Positions 8,624 to 15,666 of a stretch of DNA of 55,099 nucleotides are shown piece after piece. The notes beneath the pieces were generated by a model. It saw only the letters and a program-made list of their open reading frames with translations, did no database searches and was not told where the DNA came from. How positions within the stretch are numbered: position 1 is the first letter of the stretch; every line of letters begins with the position of its first letter. A program made the position numbers and the translations under genes. Origin of the DNA: Ruminococcus sp. (lineage in GTDB: Bacteria; Bacillota; Clostridia; Oscillospirales; Ruminococcaceae); NCBI GenBank assembly GCA_017523285.1, contig JAFWWU010000135.1, positions 1 to 55,099 of the forward strand. Reading direction: 5' to 3'.

Positions 8624-9106
8624 TTACAAATTCAGAATAATACTTCTGTTTGCAGGTTCGTATTTTTCAACGACAACACCGCACTTTTCAAACATCATTA
8701 CAGACGCTTTAACTCCGTCAGTATCAGCATACTTATTTTCCATATAGACTACACGCTTTATTCCGCTCTGGATAATAGCCTTTGCACATTCATTGCATGG
8801 ATAAAGCGTAACGTATAACGTCGCACCTTTAAGACTTCCGACATTGCTGTTTAAAATGGCGTTAAGCTCTGCATGACAAACAAAAGGATATTTTGTATCA
8901 AGCGGGTTATTTCCTGTTCTTTCCCATGGCATATCGTCATCACAACAGCCTATCGGCATTCCGTTATATCCTACGGAAATAATCTTTTTTTCGTCGTTTA
9001 CTATGCAGGCTCCGACCTGTGTGGAATTATCCTTGCTTCTCTGAGCCGAGAAAAGTGCTATTCCCATAAAATACTCATCCCATGAAATATAATCACTGCG
9101 TTTCAT
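8624..9106 (-). CDS. dCMP/cytidine deaminase family protein (ComEB-like)
   Basis: 160 residues. The zinc-dependent deaminase motifs are HAELNAIL (zinc His and catalytic Glu) and PCNECAKAII (two zinc Cys). The N-terminal CSAQRSKDxSTQVGACIV-type pattern is that of dCMP deaminases, which supply dUMP for thymidylate synthesis. This fits the presence of dUTPase in the window. AGGAG lies 6 bases upstream of the ATG. Some relatives are called ComEB, but no competence genes are adjacent. Confidence 0.88.
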   Translation of the reverse strand: MKRSDYISWDEYFMGIALFSAQRSKDNSTQVGACIVNDEKKIISVGYNGMPIGCCDDDMPWERTGNNPLDTKYPFVCHAELNAILNSNVGSLKGATLYVTLYPCNECAKAIIQSGIKRVVYMENKYADTDGVKASVMMFEKCGVVVEKYEPANRSIILNL

Positions 9107-9236
9107 AAAAGCTCCTTTCTATGCTGTTATTTCGTATTCAATGTAAACAGTATATCATAGAATCGGGACAAATGCAATAAAAATCGAAAAATCGCGCTCC
9201 GTTTTTAGTTAAATATGTAAAATATATCTCTTCTTG

Positions 9237-9265
9237 TTGCTAAAACAAAAAATATGTGATATAAT
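9237..9265 (+). promoter_or_regulatory. Promoter of tRNA-Gln
   Basis: TTGCTA (9237-9242), 17-base spacer, TATAAT (9260-9265) preceded by TGA (extended -10). The tRNA begins 17 bases downstream of the -10. Confidence 0.8.
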
Positions 9266-9281
9266 ATTATAGTTATAAGAC

Positions 9282-9356
9282 TGGACTATAGCCAAGTGGT
9301 AAGGCAACGGACTTTGACTCCGTCACTCGATGGTTCGAATCCATCTAGTCCAACCA
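9282..9356 (+). tRNA. tRNA-Gln(UUG)
   Basis: 75 nt. Acceptor TGGACTA/TAGTCCA with encoded CCA, anticodon stem ACGGA/TCCGT, loop CTTTGAC with anticodon TTG, and T-arm GGTTCGAATCC. It is a single-gene transcript with its own promoter and terminator. Confidence 0.96.
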
Positions 9357-9358
9357 AA

Positions 9359-9385
9359 GCCCCGATATAAAATCGGGGCTTTTTT
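9359..9385 (+). terminator. Terminator of tRNA-Gln
   Basis: Stem GCCCCGAT / ATCGGGGC, 5-base loop, then TTTTTT. It begins 3 bases after the tRNA CCA. Confidence 0.92.
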
Positions 9386-9390
9386 CATGC

Positions 9391-9429
9391 AAAAAAGCAG
9401 TTATGATTTTTCTTTCATAACTGCTTTTA
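9391..9429 (-). terminator. Terminator of the sigma/anti-sigma operon
   Basis: Stem AAAAGCAGTTATGA / CATAACTGCTTTT followed on the minus strand by TTTTTTGC. It lies just past the stop of the minus-strand gene 9433-10695. Confidence 0.8.
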
Positions 9430-9432
9430 TTA

Positions 9433-10695
9433 TTAATCATTCATTTTTTTCATTATCTCTGCCGATATTTCATTTTCTCCGTCACCGAAAACTAATTCTT
9501 TATCAGCAAACATATCTTCATATAGCTCTCTGTCATAATTAACGTAGTCAACTTCCATAATTACTGCGTTACCACCAAGATACATATCATGCATAGGACT
9601 GACATTCGAAAAATAAACTATATCGCCCTCTGAATTGAATTTAACTTTAGTTTCAAGAGTTACATCATAAACGCTGTATTTATCAGCATATATATTTGCA
9701 TACTGATTAATGATTAATTCATTGCCGTCATAATAAACGTCAAGATACTTTATATCCAGGTCTTTATGATAATATTCAAGCACATTTTTTTCTTCGTTAT
9801 ATTTAAGATAGCTGTCTACTTCTTTACATACATTAACCATTTTTTCTATATACGAATTACATGCAGGAAAGTTATTGTCTATAATAAACTGATGTTCTGG
9901 AAGAATTTCACCGTCCTGTGGTATTTCATCATCGATTCCAATCCCCATTACTAATGTGTCATCTTCATCTGATATTTTAGGATTTCTTGTAAAAGTTATG
10001 TACGCGTATTCTCTTCCTTCATCTGCCATAACCTCTACTACTTGCTTTACATCATCAAAATATTGGTGAGTTACTATTCCTGTATATTTATCATATTCAG
10101 CATCTTCCTCAAATCCGCCAGCAGAATTTTCTGTAGGATATGTAAAATCTCCCATACCTTTGTAGTAAGTATATTCGACTCCAATCGGAAATACATATGC
10201 CTTTTTATCAAGCTTTTTAAGATGCTCATTAATCTGCTGTATAACAGGATGATCGTCAAAAACGTTAATAATTATATTTTCTACTGAAGGATCATTTTCA
10301 TCCGGCATTATTGTTATCATTGAGTCATCAGATACATTTACCTGTATATTTGTTTCTTCTTCCTTTATATTTGTTTCGTCTTCTGTTGTATCTGCTACAC
10401 CTGCAAGCTGTGATTCTGGACCTTTCTGGAAGAATGATGTATTCTTGCCAAGAAGAACCGCATTTCCGCCAATCAAAGCAACTGCCGCACAAGCCGCCGC
10501 TGTAATACGAAGCTTTATTCTTGAATTCGGAGCCTTTTCAACGCCGCTTACATAATCGGCACATTCTTTTCCGATTGCCTTAGTTACTTCTATCTTAGTT
10601 ACTTCTTTATTATCGAGAAGCTTTTCCATTTTATTCTTGAAGTTATCGGAACATTTTATTTTACTCATTGAAGCTGTGTAATCTCTTGGATTCAT
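9433..10695 (-). CDS. Putative membrane anti-sigma factor / ECF-associated regulator
   Basis: 420 residues, not matched to a named family. Residues 1-80 are charged and cytoplasmic, with helices reminiscent of ECF partner proteins. Residues about 83-102 (AAACAAVALIGGNAVLLG) form one membrane segment, and the remaining 315 residues, rich in acidic and aromatic residues, would be outside the cell. Its start overlaps the sigma factor gene by 35 bases, and AGGAGG lies before the ATG inside that gene. Placement and topology suggest it holds the sigma factor inactive until an envelope signal arrives; this is inference. Confidence 0.65.
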   Translation of the reverse strand: MNPRDYTASMSKIKCSDNFKNKMEKLLDNKEVTKIEVTKAIGKECADYVSGVEKAPNSRIKLRITAAACAAVALIGGNAVLLGKNTSFFQKGPESQLAGVADTTEDETNIKEEETNIQVNVSDDSMITIMPDENDPSVENIIINVFDDHPVIQQINEHLKKLDKKAYVFPIGVEYTYYKGMGDFTYPTENSAGGFEEDAEYDKYTGIVTHQYFDDVKQVVEVMADEGREYAYITFTRNPKISDEDDTLVMGIGIDDEIPQDGEILPEHQFIIDNNFPACNSYIEKMVNVCKEVDSYLKYNEEKNVLEYYHKDLDIKYLDVYYDGNELIINQYANIYADKYSVYDVTLETKVKFNSEGDIVYFSNVSPMHDMYLGGNAVIMEVDYVNYDRELYEDMFADKELVFGDGENEISAEIMKKMND

Positions 10696-11185
10696 AAACT
10701 TTTTCCTCCTCTATTTCCATTTTAAGTTTTTCACGTCCACGCTGAAGCTGTGAATTAACTGTATTTTTACTCTTTCCAATCATATCTGCGATTTCTTTTA
10801 CTGAATACCCTTCATAATAATACAGATATATCACAAGACTGTATTTTGCAGGGAGATTTCTGACCTTTTCAAGAAGTTCATTTTCTTCTGGGGTGAAATC
10901 CTGTGCAAAACAGTTTTCATTTGTTTCATCAATAGGCGAAACCATTTTAACTCTGAAGCTTTTATGATAATTTTTCGCTCTGTTTATTGCAGAACGAAGA
11001 AGCCACGCTTTAAGATGTGTTTCACTTTCAAAATTCTGCGGATTTTCATGGAGTTTCAGAAATACTTCCTGTGTAATATCTTCTGCCTCGCTGTAAGAAT
11101 GAACTATGTTATATACAGTTCGAAGTACAGTATCACAGTAATTTCTGAATGCTGTAAGTGCTATGTTGTTATTTGGACTGTCCAT
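10661..11185 (-). CDS. ECF-type RNA polymerase sigma factor
   Basis: 174 residues with the two ECF domains only. Region 2 is at about 15-80 (YCDTVLRTVYNIVHSYSEAE, DITQEVFLKLHENP, AWLLRSAINRAKNYH). Region 4 is at about 112-165 (LPAKYSLVIYLYYYEGYSVK, EIADMIGKSKNTVNSQLQRG), with its helix-turn-helix. AAAGGGGG lies before the ATG. It is the first gene of a two-gene operon with the membrane protein at 9433-10695. I found no convincing ECF-type promoter upstream, so autoregulation is unproven. Confidence 0.93.
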   Translation of the reverse strand: MDSPNNNIALTAFRNYCDTVLRTVYNIVHSYSEAEDITQEVFLKLHENPQNFESETHLKAWLLRSAINRAKNYHKSFRVKMVSPIDETNENCFAQDFTPEENELLEKVRNLPAKYSLVIYLYYYEGYSVKEIADMIGKSKNTVNSQLQRGREKLKMEIEEEKVYESKRLHSFNE

Positions 11186-11251
11186 TATCAGTTCCCCCTT
11201 TCACTATACATACAACTGAGGAATGGAAAAAAATGCATTTTCTGAAAAAAT

Positions 11252-11279
11252 TTGCAAAAAAATTTTTTTATGGTATAAT
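11252..11279 (+). promoter_or_regulatory. Promoter of the GIY-YIG gene
   Basis: TTGCAA (11252-11257), 16-base spacer and TATAAT (11274-11279) in extended -10 context TGGTATAAT. It is 36 bases upstream of the ATG. Confidence 0.7.
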
Positions 11280-11314
11280 AACTATTAAATCGACATAAAA
11301 AAGGATTACAGAAA

Positions 11315-11662
11315 ATGTATTTATATATTTTAAAGTGTGCAGATAATTCACTGTATACGGGAATTGCCGCCAACATCGAAAAAAGGATACGTCAGCACCT
11401 CGGAATAATCAAGGGCGGTGCTAAATATACAAAAAGCCACAAGCCGATTTCACTTGAAGCATTATGGCTGACAGAAAACGAAAATGTCGCAAGAAAGCTT
11501 GAAGCCGCAATAAAAAAGCTTCCGAAAAGCGATAAAATCCGTATTATTTCAGCTCATGAGCTTCTATTTACAGATTATTTTCCCGAACTTGCGGAATATG
11601 AATTCACCTATCAGGATACAGAGGAAATCAACAATTCAATATTCAAAAAAATATCACCGTAG
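11315..11662 (+). CDS. GIY-YIG nuclease-domain protein (UPF0213/YazA-like)
   Basis: 115 residues. The GIY-YIG core is at the N-terminus as YLYILKCADNSLYTGI, followed by IEKRIRQHLGIIKGGAKYTK with the conserved Arg and a later Glu in the nuclease fold. The length and KGGAKYTKSHKP pattern fit the small stand-alone UPF0213 group, often assigned to DNA repair or processing without firm proof. The ribosome binding site is weak (AAGGA). It is a single gene with a promoter and a hairpin terminator. Confidence 0.9.
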   Translation: MYLYILKCADNSLYTGIAANIEKRIRQHLGIIKGGAKYTKSHKPISLEALWLTENENVARKLEAAIKKLPKSDKIRIISAHELLFTDYFPELAEYEFTYQDTEEINNSIFKKISP

Positions 11663-11684
11663 ATTTTTCTGCGGTGATTTTTAA
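11653..11684 (+). terminator. Terminator of the GIY-YIG gene
   Basis: Stem ATCACCG / CGGTGAT, then TTTTTA. The stem starts inside the last codons of the gene. Confidence 0.75.
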
Positions 11685-11693
11685 TTAATATGT

Positions 11694-11716
11694 AGGGGCG
11701 GATATTATCCGCCCGC
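11694..11716. repeat. GC-rich palindrome between convergent genes, copy 2
   Basis: The core GGGCGGATATTATCCGCCC (11696-11714) is a perfect palindrome flanked by TAGG. It shares the arm GGGGCGGA with 8575-8599. Again it sits between two converging genes. Confidence 0.6.
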
Positions 11717-11730
11717 AAAATCAATATTTA

Positions 11731-12483
11731 TTATTCGTAATCGAGAACGTCTACCCATTTCATAAGGAATTCACGTTCCTCAGGCTTGCCCTTTACAGAC
11801 TGTGAAGCAGCTACAATCGGGAGCCATCTTTCAACATACTGTCTTGCTGTATCGCTTGCACGACAGAATTTCATAAGATAGATATTTGCGATATCCTGAC
11901 GTCCGTCAAGACAGAAACGCAGATATGTTCTTGCAACGTCAGCAGAAGCATTACCCTGTGTTGCGTGTGACCAATCTATGATGTAATCCTTTCCGTCAGG
12001 ACAGCATATTACATTACTCGGACAGAAATCTCCGTGACAGATTTTTGTATGCTTCGGCATTGATTCAAGACGTGTATGAAGCTCATAACGTGTTGTAGCG
12101 TCGATATCTGCCGCAGAAATCTTTGCATTCATTTTATCCTTGAGTTTATTAAGCATAGGTGCTCTGTTTTTATGAATTTCAAGCTGAATATTAACAAATC
12201 TATCAAGATACTCATCAAGATTATCAGGATCTTCAATCATAAGCTGTTCAAGAGTCTTGCCCTCGATAAATTCGCTTACAATTGCCCAGCTGTCACCGAT
12301 TTTCTTAACCTCAACAAGCTTAGGAATATTAAGTCCCGCTTCCTCAACCCTTGCCTGATTAAGAGCTTCATTGAGAACATCCGAAACACGATATTCCGAG
12401 TTAAATACCTTAATAGCCTTACCGTCTTCCTTGTAAACCTTTTTATTGCTTCTTACAGCAATAACATTATTTTCATTCATCAT
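11731..12483 (-). CDS. APH-family (aminoglycoside phosphotransferase fold) small-molecule kinase
   Basis: 250 residues. Kinase-like features: a nucleotide-lobe lysine region (KAIKVFNSEY), the hinge VSEFIEGKTLEQL, the catalytic loop HGDFCPSNVICC (Brenner HxDxxxxN) and the metal site IIDWSHA. The fold is shared by antibiotic kinases, choline kinases and fructosamine kinases. Nothing here points to a resistance gene (chromosomal housekeeping context, no mobile element), so the substrate is unknown. The first ATG is used because CGGAGG lies 7 bases before it. A consensus promoter lies upstream. Confidence 0.85.
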   Translation of the reverse strand: MMNENNVIAVRSNKKVYKEDGKAIKVFNSEYRVSDVLNEALNQARVEEAGLNIPKLVEVKKIGDSWAIVSEFIEGKTLEQLMIEDPDNLDEYLDRFVNIQLEIHKNRAPMLNKLKDKMNAKISAADIDATTRYELHTRLESMPKHTKICHGDFCPSNVICCPDGKDYIIDWSHATQGNASADVARTYLRFCLDGRQDIANIYLMKFCRASDTARQYVERWLPIVAASQSVKGKPEEREFLMKWVDVLDYE

Positions 12484-12582
12484 AGCAAAACCTCCGTATC
12501 CTTGAATAAATATGAACTGAAAAATATTATGTCGTCTATGTGATGTAATTCCGAAACGGTATCATCCGTTTATTATGGTAAT

Positions 12583-12611
12583 ATTATACCGCATAGAGTG
12601 TAAAATGTCAA
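12583..12611 (-). promoter_or_regulatory. Consensus promoter of the APH-family gene
   Basis: Minus strand TTGACA (12606-12611), 17-base spacer, TATAAT (12583-12588). It lies about 100 bases before the start codon. Confidence 0.85.
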
Positions 12612-12698
12612 GCGCTTTTAGTTAAAATTCATAAACAGTTTTTTGTATATTTTATTCAAAAATTTCCCGTTTCTTTCTCAAAGAATTACTTTATTCTC

Positions 12699-12727
12699 TT
12701 GATAATCGTCGAAAAATCTGTTATACT
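12699..12727 (+). promoter_or_regulatory. Promoter of endonuclease IV
   Basis: TTGATA (12699-12704), 17-base spacer, TATACT (12722-12727). It is 41 bases upstream of the start at 12768 and divergent from the APH promoter. Confidence 0.8.
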
Positions 12728-12767
12728 TATAAATATGATATACAATATAATTACAGGAGAATTCATT

Positions 12768-13604
12768 ATGCTATATATAGGTTGTCATTTATCCGCTTCA
12801 AAGGGCTATGAAGATATGGGAAAGCAGGCTCTTTCAATCAATGCAAATACATTTGCATTTTTCACAAGAAATCCGAGAGGCGGCTCGGCTAAAGCAATTT
12901 CTGTCGAAGATACCGAAAAATTCCTGAAGCTTGCAAAGGAAAATAATTTCGGAAAGCTTGTCGCACACGCTCCATATACTATGAATTGCTGTGCCGCTGA
13001 TGAGAATATACGCCGATTTGCTCTTGAAACCATGATTGACGATATGAAGCGTATGGAGTATACTCCGGATAATTATTATAACTTCCACCCCGGCTCACAC
13101 GTAAAGCAAGGGGCTGATGTCGGAATAAAGCTTATCTGTGAAACTCTGAATAAGGTTATAACTCCTGAGCAGTCTACAACTATTCTGCTTGAAACTATGG
13201 CAGGAAAAGGCTCAGAAGTCGGCAGAAACTTTGAAGAAATAAGAGAAATCATTGATAATGTTACTCTCAGCGATAAGCTCGGAGTATGCCTTGATACCTG
13301 TCATATATGGGACGGCGGATACAATATCGTTGATAATCTTGAAGGTGTACTTGAAGAATTTGACCGTATTATCGGTCTTGACAGACTTAAAGCAATTCAT
13401 CTCAACGACAGTCTTAACCCTCTCGGTGCACACAAGGACAGACACGCAAAAATCGGTGAAGGACATATCGGTCTTGACGCTCTGATTAAAGTAATAAACA
13501 ATCCTCATCTGAAAAATCTTCCGTTCATACTTGAAACTCCGAATGACCTCGACGGATACGCAAAGGAAATAGAAATTCTAAGGGCAAATTATAATTCTGA
13601 CTGA
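12768..13604 (+). CDS. nfo: Endonuclease IV (AP endonuclease)
   Basis: 278 residues, the normal length. It cleaves 5' of abasic sites in base-excision repair using three zinc ions. The family landmarks are the start ([17 protein letters not shown]), [69 protein letters not shown] (H, D and E zinc ligands) and PFILETPND. The start is ATG 12768, with AGGAG before it, rather than the upstream in-frame ATG at 12699, which falls within the promoter. Confidence 0.96.
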   Translation: MLYIGCHLSASKGYEDMGKQALSINANTFAFFTRNPRGGSAKAISVEDTEKFLKLAKENNFGKLVAHAPYTMNCCAADENIRRFALETMIDDMKRMEYTPDNYYNFHPGSHVKQGADVGIKLICETLNKVITPEQSTTILLETMAGKGSEVGRNFEEIREIIDNVTLSDKLGVCLDTCHIWDGGYNIVDNLEGVLEEFDRIIGLDRLKAIHLNDSLNPLGAHKDRHAKIGEGHIGLDALIKVINNPHLKNLPFILETPNDLDGYAKEIEILRANYNSD

Positions 13605-13614
13605 TAAAAACATA

Positions 13615-13643
13615 TTGCATTAACACTGTTTTTATTGTATAAT
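13615..13643 (+). promoter_or_regulatory. Promoter of the HD-domain gene
   Basis: TTGCAT (13615-13620), 17-base spacer, TATAAT (13638-13643). It is 31 bases before ATG 13674. Confidence 0.75.
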
Positions 13644-13673
13644 AAATCTGATAACATTTTTACGGAGGATACT

Positions 13674-14342
13674 ATGGCAAGCGTTGTTACATATAAATAC
13701 ATAAAGCAAAATCCTGACATAATGGAATATATCACCCGTGCCGATAAAGCTCTTGAAGCACAGGGATTCACTGAACATTCCTTCGCTCACGTTGAAAAGG
13801 TAGCTCAGAATGCAAGTATGCTTCTTACAGAGCTCGGCTATGACGAAAGAACTGTTGAGCTTGCGAAAATCGCAGGAATTATGCACGATATCGGTAACGT
13901 TATAAGCCGTATCGACCATGCACAGAGTGGTGCTGTTATGGCATTCAGACTTCTTGATAATCTGAGTATGCCTGCAAATGAAATCTGCTCTATTATTTCC
14001 GCTATCGGAAATCACGATGAAAGCGTCGGACAGCCTCTTGACCCGATTTCTGCTGCACTTATAATTGCTGACAAAACCGATGTACGCAGAAGCAGAGTGA
14101 GAAACACCGAGCTGCTCAGCTTTGATATTCACGACAGAGTAAACTATGCAGTTGAAAAATCAGATATAAGACTTGATGAGAATAAAACATCGCTCATACT
14201 TGAGCTTCAGATTGATACAGAAATTTCTTCCGTTCTCGAATATTTTGAAATATTCCTACAACGAATGCTGCTTTGCAAAAAAGCTTCACAATTTCTGGGG
14301 CTTCGTTTCAGAATGATTGTAAACGGCACAGATGTGCTTTAA
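13674..14342 (+). CDS. HD-domain metal-dependent phosphohydrolase
   Basis: 222 residues from ATG 13674 (ACGGAGG upstream). The HD motifs are HSFAHVEKVAQN (first His), GIMHDIGNVI (His-Asp pair), HAQSGAVMA and AIGNHDES, then ADKTDVRRSR (final Asp). This is the fold of nucleotide or nucleic acid phosphohydrolases; no extra sensory or synthetase domain is present. The substrate is unknown. It is 24 bases upstream of the carbamoyltransferase gene and may be co-transcribed with it. Confidence 0.85.
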   Translation: MASVVTYKYIKQNPDIMEYITRADKALEAQGFTEHSFAHVEKVAQNASMLLTELGYDERTVELAKIAGIMHDIGNVISRIDHAQSGAVMAFRLLDNLSMPANEICSIISAIGNHDESVGQPLDPISAALIIADKTDVRRSRVRNTELLSFDIHDRVNYAVEKSDIRLDENKTSLILELQIDTEISSVLEYFEIFLQRMLLCKKASQFLGLRFRMIVNGTDVL

Positions 14343-14366
14343 AATATAATAACTCGGAGGTATAAA

Positions 14367-15449
14367 ATGATTTCTAATTATCAGCATCTGATTGATTTGA
14401 ACGATTATCCTGTAAGCTGGTGGAACAATCTTATTTCACTTGGTGAGGATATAAAGAATAATCCTGAAAAATATGCTCATGAATGTGATAATAAGATTAT
14501 GGCGACTCTTTTCTACGAGCCCTCAACAAGAACACAGATGTCTTTCCAGACAGCTATGCTTCGTCTTGGTGGAAGAATTATCGGCTTTGATAATCCTGCA
14601 ACCTCATCTGTTTCAAAGGGAGAAAATCTCAAGGATACAACAAAGGTTGTAAGCAACTATGCTGATATACTTGTTATGCGTCACCCTATCGCAGGCTCTG
14701 CAAAGGCTGCCGCACTTTCTGCTGATTGTCCCGTTATCAATGCAGGTGACGGCGGACATCTTCACCCGACACAGACTCTTACCGACCTCCTCACCCTTAA
14801 AATCGAAAAGGGCACTCTAAGCAATATGACTATCGGTCTTTGCGGCGACCTTGTAAACGGAAGAACTGTTCATTCACTCTGCAAGGCTATGAGCTGTTAT
14901 CCGAATAATAAATTCATTCTTATTTCAACCCCTGAGCTTAAGCTTCCTTTCTATATAAAGGATATTATTACAGCTCACGGAAGCTCATTTGAAGAGGCTT
15001 CTTCTATTGAAGAAGTAATTGAAAAGCTTGATGTTCTTTATATGACAAGAATACAGCGTGAACGCTTTGCAAGCGAAGAAGAATACCTTGCACAGAAAAA
15101 TATATATGTTCTTGACCGCAAAAAAATGATTAAGGCTAAAAAGGACCTCATCGTTCTTCATCCGCTTCCGAGAGTTGATGAAATTTCAATTGAGGTGGAC
15201 GATGACCCTCGTGCATTATACTTCAATCAGGCTAAATACGGTGTTTATATCCGTATGGCACTTATTCTTACAATGCTGAAATCACAGGCACAGTCAGAGC
15301 TTCTTAAAGGCAAATCACACAACGGAATAAGATGTAAAAATCCGAAGTGCATCACAAATTCTGAGCTTTATCTGCCTGCAAGCTTTACAGGCTCGGGCGA
15401 TAATACCCTGATTGAATGCGAATACTGCGATGAACGTATGTTAATATAG
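14367..15449 (+). CDS. pyrB: Aspartate carbamoyltransferase with C-terminal PyrI-type zinc ribbon
   Basis: 360 residues, about 50 longer than normal PyrB. The catalytic core holds YEPSTRTQMSF (51-60, carbamoyl phosphate binding), SSVSKGENLKDT (80s loop), MRHPIAGSA, HLHPTQTLTDLLT (131-143), DLVNGRTVHSL, YMTRIQRERF and HPLPRVDEI (265-273). It makes N-carbamoyl-aspartate for pyrimidines. Residues 319-360 carry C323-x4-C328 and C351-x2-C354, the same four-cysteine spacing as the zinc domain of the regulatory subunit PyrI (RCKNPKCITNSE), but no nucleotide-binding regulatory domain. GGAGG precedes the ATG. No separate pyrI is visible in the window. Confidence 0.92.
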   Translation: MISNYQHLIDLNDYPVSWWNNLISLGEDIKNNPEKYAHECDNKIMATLFYEPSTRTQMSFQTAMLRLGGRIIGFDNPATSSVSKGENLKDTTKVVSNYADILVMRHPIAGSAKAAALSADCPVINAGDGGHLHPTQTLTDLLTLKIEKGTLSNMTIGLCGDLVNGRTVHSLCKAMSCYPNNKFILISTPELKLPFYIKDIITAHGSSFEEASSIEEVIEKLDVLYMTRIQRERFASEEEYLAQKNIYVLDRKKMIKAKKDLIVLHPLPRVDEISIEVDDDPRALYFNQAKYGVYIRMALILTMLKSQAQSELLKGKSHNGIRCKNPKCITNSELYLPASFTGSGDNTLIECEYCDERMLI

Positions 15450-15462
15450 TTCTCGAAAACAT

Positions 15463-15495
15463 CGGCGATACTGATAACGGTATCGCCGTTTTTTA
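15463..15495 (+). terminator. Terminator of pyrB
   Basis: Stem CGGCGATAC / GTATCGCCG, 8-base loop, then TTTTTT. Confidence 0.9.
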
Positions 15496-15527
15496 ATATA
15501 TAAATTGCATAAAATTTCAAAAAACTC

Positions 15528-15556
15528 TTTAAATCTGAGTTTATATGTGATATAAT
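15528..15556 (+). promoter_or_regulatory. Promoter of the YfhO-like gene
   Basis: A weak -35 TTTAAA (15528-15533), 17-base spacer, and TATAAT (15551-15556) in extended -10 context TGATATAAT. It leaves a leader of about 100 bases. Confidence 0.65.
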
Positions 15557-15571
15557 AGAAATAATATATAA

Positions 15572-15661
15572 TTGGCAAGCTATGCCTTGATATTGCTCCG
15601 CAAGTCTGATTTCGAATCATTCTTTTGTTTTCGGAGCGATAAATCCACATTATTCCGGAGC
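15572..15661 (+). promoter_or_regulatory. Structured leader with two alternative pairings, candidate translational switch
   Basis: GCTCCG (15595-15600) can pair with CGGAGC at 15632-15637, enclosing a small hairpin TGATT-TCG-AATCA (15607-15619). It can equally pair with the identical CGGAGC at 15656-15661, which contains the GGAG ribosome binding site of the gene starting at 15667. The two pairings exclude each other. A small GGC/GCC hairpin lies at 15574-15586. No known riboswitch class was recognised. Confidence 0.4.
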
Positions 15662-15666
15662 TTATT

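Noticed and set aside
11731..12483. Antibiotic resistance gene (aminoglycoside phosphotransferase)
   Set aside because: The kinase fold is shared by many metabolic kinases; there is no mobile element or resistance context, so a resistance call is not justified.
13632..14132. 166-codon minus-strand frame opposite the HD gene
   Set aside because: Antisense shadow of a gene with clear HD motifs; no ribosome binding site.
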